A stretch of 64,000 nt of DNA from Tilletiopsis washingtonensis (lineage: Eukaryota > Basidiomycota > Exobasidiomycetes > Entylomatales). Position numbers and translations under genes: made by a program. The notes below the pieces were generated by a model. It saw only the letters and a list, made by a program, of their open reading frames with translations. It did not search any database and was not told where the DNA came from. Of the stretch, positions 33,506-42,101 are shown piece by piece. Positions within the stretch are counted from its first letter, which is position 1, and each line of letters opens with the position of its first letter. The stretch covers positions 222,845 to 286,844 of the forward strand of contig NW_020312001.1 of NCBI RefSeq assembly GCF_003144115.1, written 5' to 3'.

Positions 33506-35776
33506 TCACTGCGCTTCCACTTCCACAACATACAGACGCTCCGGCTCAATCGTCAGCGTCGCCAGGCCGCCCAAGTCCAGTGCCTTGCCCGACAGGGTCA
33601 CGCCTCCGGCCCACTGCAGCGCGCTCTGGCCCACCGCTCCGCCTCGCGCAAAGGAAAGGTCGTACAGCAGCGACACCTTGTACCTCTTGCTGGGGTCCAG
33701 GCCGCAGAGGCGGAACTTTGGCGGCGGATACGACGCGGCGGTGCGCACCTGCGTGAAGGTGAAGATGCCGCGCGACTGGTCCTTCGCCACGACGCCGCGC
33801 ACGTCGGCGTGCTCGTCGGCCGTGTCGTCGACGAAGACGAGGTTGCCGGAGTGGATGACGTCGCGCCACTTCTTGTGCAGGTCGATCCACTGCTTCACCG
33901 CAGCTTGATCGTCCGACGAGGCGGACGTGAGGTCCCACTCAATGCCGAGGTGGCACAGCAGCGGCACGCCGGCGCGCAAGTCGAGCTTGTGTGTGCGGCC
34001 CGTCGTGTGGCTCTCCGGAGGGCCGATGTGCGCGCCCATCAGCTCTGGCGGCACGACGAGGCTGGTGTACTTCTGGATCGTCAGTCGCTCCAGCGGGTCG
34101 GTGCAGTCCGACGTCCAGATGCGGTCGGTGCGCTCCAAGATGCCCAGGTCGACGCGCGCGCCTCCTGACGCGCAGCTCTCGATCTCGAGCTCCGGATGCG
34201 CCTTCTTCAGCTTGTCCATCAGCCGGTACACGGCGAGCACGTTGGCTCTCACAGCGGCGCGGTAGCTGGCCAGAGCAGAGCTCGGCTCGACGAGGTCGCG
34301 GTTGTGGTCCCACTTGATGTACTTGATGAGCTTGTACTCCGTCAGCAGGTCGTCGATGCACTTGAAGATGTACGCAAAAACGTCTGGATTCGACAGGTCG
34401 AGCACGTACTGCTGGCGGCCAGGCACCGGCAGTCGGTCGGCCGTGGGGCGCAGGATCCAGTCGGGGTGAGCGCGCGCAAGGTCCGAGTTGAGGTTCACCA
34501 TCTCAGGCTCGAACCACAGTCCGCACTGCAGGCCCGCCTTGTCGACCTCGTCCCACAGCGGCTGCAGGCCGTTGGGAAAGACGTCCTTGTCGACGAACCA
34601 GTCGCCGAGGCCAGCGGTGTCGCCACGGCGGCCCTTGAACCAGCCGTCGTCGAGGATGAAGCGCTCGGCGCCGGCCGCCGCGGCCGTCTTGGCGAGCGAC
34701 ACGAGCTTGTCAAAGTCGAGGCTGAAGTACACGGCCTCCCAGGTGTTGACCATCACCGGGCGAGTCGACTTCGGATAGCCAGGCAGCGCCCGGACGTAGG
34801 CGTGGAAGCGGTGCGACATGGCGGAAAGGCCGTCACCCCACGAGCCGATGGCCTTGGGCGTCGTGTACGTCTCGCCGGGCTGGAGCAGGCCTTCGCCAGG
34901 CAGCAGCAGGTCGGACACCTGGATGAAGGGCGGATAGCTCGGGCCCTTTTCGGCGATGAGCCGATGGTTGCCGCTCCACGCAAGGTGCACAGCATGCACA
35001 ACGCCGCGCTCGAAGCCAAAGCCCTTGGCGCCGACGACCTGGAGCAGCGTGGCGTCTGCGCCGGGCCGGCCGCGCCGGCTCTCGCGCTCGTGCTTGCCGA
35101 CGGTGAAGGCGTGGCGCTGCGGAGCACGCTCGCGCAGATGCCGCCCGTAGGTGTCCAGCAGCTCGTTGGCCGACTCGGGCACCGGAAACGTGGCCGCGAG
35201 CGACTGGAGCATGTAGTTCGCCTTGGCCGTGTTCGTCACGCTGAGCTGCTGCGTGAAGAGGCCCTCGGCCGTGACCTCGAGCGAGATGCGGAGGCTGAGG
35301 CCGATCTCGCTGTCCTGCGCCGTGATGGCAGCAGTGGAGCCCGTGACGGAGAGGTCCGTGGTGTGCAGTGCCGCGCTCCAGTGGCCGCTGCCCACCTGGT
35401 GGCCGGCGAGGCCGGGCGTGCCCTGCCACGCATCCGACTCCTGCGGCACGAGCGTCAGGCGCGGGACCACGTCGAGGCCGCCGCTGACGCGCTGCGGCAC
35501 GGCCGCCGAGGCGAGGTCCTGCAGCTCGGCGGCGCTCATGCCGCCGAGGTCGGCGCCCCAGTACACGACGCTCGGCAGCGAGGCGGTGGCGGCGTCGACG
35601 ACGACGCTCGTGCCGCCGTGGCGCAAGTGGAAGACGTGCAGCGCGGCGTCGGCCGGCGGCGGCGGCGCGGGCGGCGGGGCGGACGCAGACGCGGCAGCGT
35701 GCCTCTGCTGAGTGCCGCCCTCGCCCTCGTCCTTGCTGCGGAAGAGGCGCTGGTGCCACTTTGTGTCGGCGCTCAT
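33506..35776 (-). CDS. GH36 alpha-galactosidase, intracellular
   Basis: One uninterrupted reading gives 756 residues from MSADTKWHQRLFRSKDEGEG. It hydrolyses terminal alpha-1,6-galactose as in melibiose and raffinose. GH36 marks: the N-terminal beta domain (VYWGADLGGMSAAELQDLA), RPVMVNTWEAVYFSLDFDKL, FILDDGWFKGRRGD, GLWFEPEMVN, the nucleophile Asp490 in IKWDHNRDL and the acid/base Asp557 in WTSDCTDPLERL. CGLWFEPEMV is typical of GH36, not the GH27 enzymes of yeast. No signal peptide precedes the domain, so the protein is probably cytosolic. The frame stays open to 35875, but the extra residues look like leader sequence. The absence of introns is unusual for so long a gene in this window. Tetrameric fungal GH36 enzymes such as AglC are the closest known type. 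Confidence 0.94.
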   Translation of the reverse strand: MSADTKWHQRLFRSKDEGEGGTQQRHAAASASAPPPAPPPPADAALHVFHLRHGGTSVVVDAATASLPSVVYWGADLGGMSAAELQDLASAAVPQRVSGGLDVVPRLTLVPQESDAWQGTPGLAGHQVGSGHWSAALHTTDLSVTGSTAAITAQDSEIGLSLRISLEVTAEGLFTQQLSVTNTAKANYMLQSLAATFPVPESANELLDTYGRHLRERAPQRHAFTVGKHERESRRGRPGADATLLQVVGAKGFGFERGVVHAVHLAWSGNHRLIAEKGPSYPPFIQVSDLLLPGEGLLQPGETYTTPKAIGSWGDGLSAMSHRFHAYVRALPGYPKSTRPVMVNTWEAVYFSLDFDKLVSLAKTAAAAGAERFILDDGWFKGRRGDTAGLGDWFVDKDVFPNGLQPLWDEVDKAGLQCGLWFEPEMVNLNSDLARAHPDWILRPTADRLPVPGRQQYVLDLSNPDVFAYIFKCIDDLLTEYKLIKYIKWDHNRDLVEPSSALASYRAAVRANVLAVYRLMDKLKKAHPELEIESCASGGARVDLGILERTDRIWTSDCTDPLERLTIQKYTSLVVPPELMGAHIGPPESHTTGRTHKLDLRAGVPLLCHLGIEWDLTSASSDDQAAVKQWIDLHKKWRDVIHSGNLVFVDDTADEHADVRGVVAKDQSRGIFTFTQVRTAASYPPPKFRLCGLDPSKRYKVSLLYDLSFARGGAVGQSALQWAGGVTLSGKALDLGGLATLTIEPERLYVVEVEAQ

Positions 35777-36273
35777 GGCGGACGGCGGCGTCTGCGTGGG
35801 CGGCGGGATGGTGGGCGGGAACAGGGCGAGGCGCATGTGATGGAGGGCTGCCGTGCCGTGCTGTGCGCTCCTCACAGTCGCGAGGAAAGGGGCTTAAGGA
35901 GAGCTAGCGCGCGCCGCGCCGCGCATGGTGCGCCGCGCCGCCGCGCGGCCCGTGCGCCGTGCGTGCGAACGCCGCCGGACCCTGTCCCTGCTCGGCCTGA
36001 GCTGGTTGCTGCCGTCGATGCAAGGCAAGTCCGAGAAGATCCTGGCTTGCGACAGAGAGATCATACGGATAAGTAGAGTGGGAAGCGTGTGCAGCAGGCG
36101 TGAGAGATGCTGCGGCGACGAGAGGACGTGGAGGCCCGAGGGTTGAGCAGGACGATCTCGCTTGGATAAGGATGCCGCGCGCGCCGCGCGAGATGAGGCG
36201 GGAACGGACAGGGAAGGCGGCGCGGCGGCTTCCGACTCGACTACCACATTGCCGCACGTCCTCACGCCCTGCC
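35777..36273. promoter_or_regulatory. Divergent promoter region between alpha-galactosidase and CUL4
   Basis: The region is 497 bp. No clear carbon-catabolite or galactose operator is recognised. I see no further coding evidence. Confidence 0.4.
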
Positions 36274-39200
36274 ATGTCGCTCGCCGCCCTCTTCGCGCCG
36301 CGCAGTGCGCGCTCGACGGCGGGCCTGCCCTCGCTCGCTGCGCTGCCCGTGCTTGCGTCGAGCTCGCAGCCGTCGTGCCCCTCGCTCCTCCGCGCGCTGC
36401 GCCACTTCCTCCTCTCCGACGCGCCGCTGTCGCCCGACAGCGTCTACACGCAGACGCAGCGCCTCGTCGCCGCCGGCCAGGCGTCGGCGCTGAGCGACGG
36501 CGTCAGGGCAGAGCTGTCACGCGCAGTGCTGCGCACCCGCGACGCCGCTGCCCTCGGCGGCATGCCGGCGCTGCTGACGGCATGGCAGGCCTGGACGGCG
36601 CGCAGCGTGAGTCGTGCGCCTGCGCACCCTGCCTGGCGTGTGCTGACGGCAGGCGCAGCGTCTCGTTGCAGACATGTTCCTCCCGCTCGATGCGCTTCAG
36701 CCACACTCGGATCGCATCGAGGCCGTCTGCGCCGAGCTCTTCAAGGAACATGTGCTGCTGCACGCTCCGCTGCTGCAGAGCACGCTCGACGCACTGGGTG
36801 CGCAGCTGAGCGCCGTGCGGTCGCTCACGCACACGAGCGGCGCAGCCACCGGCTCTGTCACGAGTGCGGACCACGAGAAGCAGATCGAGGCGCTCGCGGC
36901 GCTATTCACGACGCTCGACAGCCAGGACATCTTCGCCGAGTCGCTCGTGCAGCACACGGCCGCCGACTACGCGCGCGAGGCTGCTCGTTTCGCGCCGAGC
37001 GCTTCTGACGTCGTGGAACAGGAGCGTCCGGAGGCGATGGAGATCACTGTGTTCTTGCAGCACGTGGCTCGCAGAGTCCAGGAGGAGCAGGCGCGTGCCA
37101 TGCGGCTGCTAGCCACTGGCAGGGAAGACGTGGTGCACGCAGCGATGAAGGAGCTGTTGGGCGGCGACGGAGAAGGCCTGATCTCGCGTGAGTGCATGGC
37201 AAGAGTTTGCAAGGGTCGACTGGGAGAGTGGCAGCTGGTTCTGGGAGATCAGATGGACCGGCGAGAGACGAGGCGTGCCGGACCCGGCATCTCGGTGCAG
37301 AGCCCGCCTCCTGTTTCTCGAGCATAAGGGCGGCAAGCATTTGCAATCTTTCGAGACGAGGCTCTCATCTCCCTTCGTCTGCGATCCTGTGCTGTTCCGA
37401 AGGGTAGGGCTGACGATCTCGCCTGACAGACCTGCCGTCGCTTCTCTCCTCGCCGGCGACGTCCGCACTCCGCACGCTCTACGCTCTGCTTCAACGAGTC
37501 TCGCCTGACGCACTGTCGCCTCTGCGGACCGCGTGGGCAAAGGTCACGCGCGAGCTGATTACTTCCGCCCTCGGCACGAGCGGTAGTGCAGGCTCCGAAG
37601 GCACGATTCCTGCGCTGCTCGAGCTGAAGCGCAAGCTCGACCTCGTGCTCAGCGATGCATTCGAGAAGGACGACAAGATGCGCCATGCGCTGCAGGAAGC
37701 CTTTGAGCAGCTGCTCAACACCAAGGGCAACAGTGTCGCAGAGGACGTCGGTACGTACGCTGCTACTCGGCTGTCGCCGTGTGCTGCCGCTCACGACGCA
37801 CCGCAGCCAAATTCTTGGACGCCAAGCTGCGCAGTGGAAACAAGACGATGTCTGACGCGGAGATGGAGCGGACACTCGATGAGGCACTGGAACTGTTCCG
37901 CTATACGCACGGTGCGCACGCCATCATCTCCTTGATGCTATCTGCACCGGCTAATCTGTAAGCGACAGACAAGGACATGTTCGAAGAGTTCTACAAGCGA
38001 CTCTTCGCCAAGCGTCTGCTGCTCAATCGCTCTGCCTCGTCCGATGCTGAGCTGAGCATGCTCCTCAAGCTGAAGCGCGAGTGCGGCGCCGCGTTCACCG
38101 ACAAGCTCGAGACGATGCTCAAGGTCAGTCTCTGGCCATCAGTGACGGCGACGCAAGCCCTGCTGATGATGCGCTCGCAGGACATGAGCGTCTCGGACGA
38201 CATCATGAAGTCCTATGCGCTGGTGCAAGACAAGGCCACGCGACAGGGAGAAGGCGAGCAGTTCGAGCTCTCGGTGCACGTCCTCACCGCCGCTCAGTGG
38301 CCCACGTATCCGCCCGTCGATCTGCGTCTCCCCGCCGACGTGAGTCTGTCGCGCTTCGTCCCTTCGACGCCATAAGTTGACGTCAAGAGCTGCAGATGTC
38401 TGCGTCGCTGGAGCGCTTCCGCACCTTCTACACCGGAAGGAACGCAGGCCGGCGAGTGGCGTGGGCGCACTCTCTCGGCACGCTCAGCCTGAAGGCGGTG
38501 CTCCCTCGTGCTGGCGAGAAGGAGCTGCACGTCTCGCTCTTCCAGGCACTGGTACTGCTGCTCTTCAACGACGAGGAGCGCCTGTCGTTCGGACAGATCC
38601 GGGAGCGGGTCGGGCTGGAAGAGAAGGAGTTGCGCCGGACCCTGCAGGTGAGCAGCTCTTCCACGCCACCTCGGCCTGCGTCTGCATTCAGCGCTCACAC
38701 ATCGCCACGACCTGGACAGTCGCTGGCATGCGGCCAGATCCCCACGCGCGTTCTGCGCAAGGAGCCGCAGGGCAAAGACGTCAACGACAGCGACGAGTTC
38801 GTCGTCAATCCGTCGCTCAAGAACGAGCGCGGCCGCATCAGAATCAACCAGATCCAGATGGCCGAGACGGTGCGTGCCGCCTCGTCTCGTTCGGACGTGT
38901 TGCCCAGTCGCGCTGATGCGAAGTGCTCGTGCCGCACAGGCCGAGGAGCAGACGTCGACGCGCGAGCGCGTCATGTTCGACCGCAACATGCTCCTCGACG
39001 CGGCGGTGGTGCGCATCATGAAGGCCAAGCAGACGCTGCCGCACAACCTGCTCGTGCAGGACGTCGTCGGCGCGACGAAAGAGTGCGCTGAGTCGCTGCG
39101 CCGCTCTCCACACGCGGCATCGCTGACGTCTGCTCGCATCGCTCAGCCGCTTCGCGCCGGATGTCAAGGAGATCAAGGTGGGTATTCCTCCACGACACGC

Positions 39201-39381
39201 CAGCGGCGGCGAGCTGCTGACGCACCTTCTACGCCAGGCACGCATCTCGTCGCTCATCGAGCGCGAGTACATGGAGGTGTGTCTGCGCCCGCACTGCATG
39301 CCGCCGCCGCAGCGCTGACGCACATGCCTGCCCGCACAGCGCGTCGACGGCGAACGCGGCGTGTACCGCTACGTCGCATGA
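36274..39381 (+). CDS. CUL4: Cullin, CUL4 type
   Basis: This is the scaffold of a cullin-RING ubiquitin ligase. Multiple exons join from MSLAALFAPRSARSTAGLPS to IEREYMERVDGERGVYRYVA. The middle and C-terminal parts are strongly CUL4-like: AKFLDAKLRSGNK, MFEEFYKRLFAKRLLLNRSA, LKRECGAAFTDKLETMLK, AQWPTYPPVDLRLP and ELRRTLQSLACGQ. The neddylation motif is in VVRIMKAKQTLPHNLLVQDV, where the acceptor Lys follows IM. The winged-helix B domain ends with IEREYMER and YRYVA. In fungi, CUL4 works with DDB1 in replication licensing and heterochromatin. The segment 37193-37430 is poorly resolved: read as one intron it would be about 240 nt, so a short exon may be missed there. It is convergent with ferrochelatase, 74 bp apart. 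Confidence 0.9.
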
Positions 39382-39455
39382 GCACGTCTTCGAGACACAC
39401 AAGTCGCGCACGCCGAGCACATATGACAATGTCCCTCTGCCGATGTGCGTGTGCC

Positions 39456-41194
39456 TCAGGCCGTCTCTGCCTCGAGCGCAGCGAGCCCGCCTCCGCGTCT
39501 GAAGAAGGCCTTTTGCTGTGCGCAGACCGGGTTCACGCAGCCCGGGCAGCGCAGGCCCATTTGCGTGGAGCAGTTGCCTCTGTCGGAGGCGCGAGAGGGA
39601 GCGCGAAGCGGTCAGCACCCTGCATCGCCGAGCGCAGGACGTACCGCTTACTCACTGCGCGAAGGGATAGGCTGCGTTGCGTGCGCCGTTGGCGTCGGCG
39701 GAGGTGGAGAGAGACTGCAGGTGCTGCTGGGCTATGTCCGCTACGACAGTCTGCAGCGTCAGCGGAGTGACCGAAAGGACGAGGAGGCAGAAGAGAACAT
39801 ACCGAGAGCGCGCAGGAAAAGCGGCTGGTCGTTGAGCGACTCGGCGCGACGCAGCTCCATGCCGTGCTGCGAGCGTCGTCGTCAGTGTCGCGAACGCAGG
39901 GCAAGAGGTAGATGGCAACGCACCTCGGCTGCTTCCTCGACGAGCTCCTGGTCAAGCTCGTACAGCGTCTCGATGTCTGCGGTGGCGCTCGACATCAGCT
40001 CGCGAGAGGAACACAGCTTCGGGCCAAGCACGCACGGTCTTGCGTGAAGGCAATCGGCACAGCCACGGCGTGCTTGTGTCCTGTGCATAGCCAGAGACGT
40101 CAGCAACGAGGCACGAGCGCGACCCTCTTGGTGCTGCTCACCCTGCTTTGCCCAGCCCTTGACCGAGTCGCTGGTCTGCGGGCCCAGCCAGGCGCTCGGG
40201 CCGACCTGGCTCTGCCACGTCACGCGGTACGGGTTGCTCCACCCCAGCTTCGTCATGACGGCGGCGACCGTCGCTGCCACTTCGGCAGGGTAGGGATCGC
40301 CACGCCCCGAGACAATCTGCATCGGCAGCGAGTGTGCCGAGAAGAGAATGGGCACCGTGTGCCGGATGTCCTCGGGATATGTGTTGAGCACGTCGCGCAG
40401 CCGCTCGGTGAAGGCCTGCCCCACGTGCGGTCAGTGCTGTGCCCGCGCCACATGCGCAGCACACGTCGCGCCGCACTCACCTCGACGAGGCCCTCGTGCG
40501 TGGGCCAGCGGTCAATGACGCTCCACTTGATGTCGGCGCCCTGCATGCCCTCCTCCTTGCGCTTCTTGATCTGGCGGTAGAGCTCGTTGAGGTTGCTGCC
40601 CGTCGTGCTGCACGAGTACTGCGGGTACTGCGTAAAGGCGACGGCCTGCGTGACGCCGTCGGCGGCCATCTCGTCGAGCGCCTCCTCGGTGAGCGGCCGC
40701 GCGTAGCGGAAGGCGACGTAGGCCTTGTGCGGCGCCGTGGCGGGGTGCAGCTCGTCGAGCAGGCGCACGAGCTCGGCGCCCTGCGTGCGGGTCCAGCGCA
40801 GAATGGGGCTGCCGCCGCCGATGGCGGCGTACTGCTTCTGGATCTTGGGCGTGCGGCGCGCGGCGATGAGGGGCGCGAGGCGCGATTGGAACGGCAGCTG
40901 GATGAGCTCGCGGTCGTGGAAGAGGCGCGAGAGGAAGTCGCCGACCTCGTCGAGCGTCGACGGCCCGCCCATGTTCATCAGCAGCACGGCCGTCGGCGGC
41001 CGCGGCGCCGAGGCGAGCGTGGCGAGCGGGCGGGCGGCGGGCGGCGCCGAGGCGCGCGCGGCCGGGGTGGAGGATGGAGCGGCGGCGGCGGCGGCGGCGC
41101 TGCTGAGCGTGCGGCGCGCGGCAGCCGGCGGCGCAGTGCGCAGGCCGGCGCGGACGGCGGCCGCAAGAGAGGCACGGGGACGGAGCAGCGACAT
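39456..41194 (-). CDS. HEM15: Ferrochelatase, mitochondrial, [2Fe-2S] type
   Basis: It inserts iron into protoporphyrin IX at the matrix side of the inner mitochondrial membrane. The N terminus [20 protein letters not shown] and the following Ala/Ser/Arg-rich stretch form a presequence. The core starts [17 protein letters not shown]. Active-site landmarks are [18 protein letters not shown] with the catalytic His, [17 protein letters not shown], and [18 protein letters not shown], assembled across two introns and holding the conserved Glu. The last exons read [20 protein letters not shown] and [16 protein letters not shown]. The four Cys in C-x7-C-x2-C-x4-C order match the C-terminal [2Fe-2S] region seen in animals and some fungi and absent from S. 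cerevisiae Hem15. At least six exons are needed. Confidence 0.94.
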
Positions 41195-41307
41195 GGCGGT
41201 GCTGCGGGTGGGGAGCGAGGATGGAGGTGGGAGGCAGGAAGACGCAGCGAGCACGGACGGCACGAAGGCGTGCTGGCCGCCGCTGCGCGCGCCCGTTTGT
41301 CAGCAGA

Positions 41308-41323
41308 GCGCGCGCGCGCGCGC
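41308..41323. repeat. (GC)8 dinucleotide run
   Basis: Sixteen alternating G and C bases lie 115-130 bp upstream of the ferrochelatase start. Alternating GC of this length is a classic Z-DNA-forming sequence. Confidence 0.8.
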
Positions 41324-41867
41324 CCGCCTTAGGGACGGTGCGCGGCGCCGCTTCTCCGGCTCGCCGGCGAGCCGTGTGGGGCTGCACCGCGCCTCCTTCT
41401 CGTCCACCATCTCTGCCGCACCCTCGCCTCGGCTGTCTCGCCTCTCTGCCCGCCTGCGCTACGCGCTACTTCATCCCTCTCTCGCTCTTTCCGCCACCGC
41501 CTTCTCTGCCAGCGCACCTCTTCGCATCGGCACGGCGCGCGCGTGCGTCTGCGTGCGTGCGCGGCGCTGCCTCGCACGGCCACATCACGCCGCCTCAGCG
41601 CATCGCCCGGCCTCGCACCGCCGCGTCGACGGGCCCCTCGCGACACGGCCTCATCGCTCGGCCTCGCACCGCTGCGCTGACGGTGCTGCCTCGCACGGCC
41701 CCCTCGCTGCCGCCTGCGCGTGCTCCTCTACGCTCGAGCACGCGGCGCATGTCAGTAGCACGCTTCACACGGGTCAGATGGTGGGGTGCGCAGCAATGAT
41801 GAGATTCAAAGCCTGTGGGTCTGTCTCCCAACTCAACTTGCCCCCTGTGGGTCAAGACATAGCGCAA

Positions 41868-41963
41868 GGTGCAGGGCAGAGAGCCGAGCGAAGAGGGCTG
41901 CCTCGGCTGATGGATAGCCGAGCCTGGAGATAGCCGAGCCTGGAGGTGCAGGGCAGAGAGCCG
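41868..41963. repeat. Nested direct repeats
   Basis: A 19-bp unit GGTGCAGGGCAGAGAGCCG occurs at 41868-41886 and again at 41945-41963. Between them the 16-bp unit GATAGCCGAGCCTGGA occurs twice in tandem (41913-41928, 41929-41944). All copies are exact. Confidence 0.9.
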
Positions 41964-42101
41964 CTTGACGAAGCGAGCAAGCGAGTCGCAGGGCAGATGC
42001 ATATGAAGTGGAAACACTCCCGGTCGTGGCTAGGGCTTATGGGCAGGGCCCTCATGCCGCGCCGCCTGATCGACACTGCAGCCACCCTGCTTCCCACTTG
42101 C

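Larger units (their letters stand above)
41195..42101. other. Repeat-rich intergenic region
   Basis: About 900 bp lie between the ferrochelatase start and the stop of the next minus-strand gene. It holds an alternating (GC)8 run at 41308-41323, a degenerate GCCTCGCACSGC-type repeat at about 41570-41720, and nested direct repeats at 41868-41963. Frames that stay open here have no recognisable content. I call no gene. Confidence 0.6.

Noticed and set aside
34196-36076. A long plus-strand frame across the alpha-galactosidase
   Set aside because: Shadow of the real minus-strand gene; no recognisable content.
41595-42017. Minus-strand frame of 140 codons between HEM15 and the orphan gene
   Set aside because: It runs through the degenerate and nested repeats and shows no motif, splice-supported extension or plausible start context.
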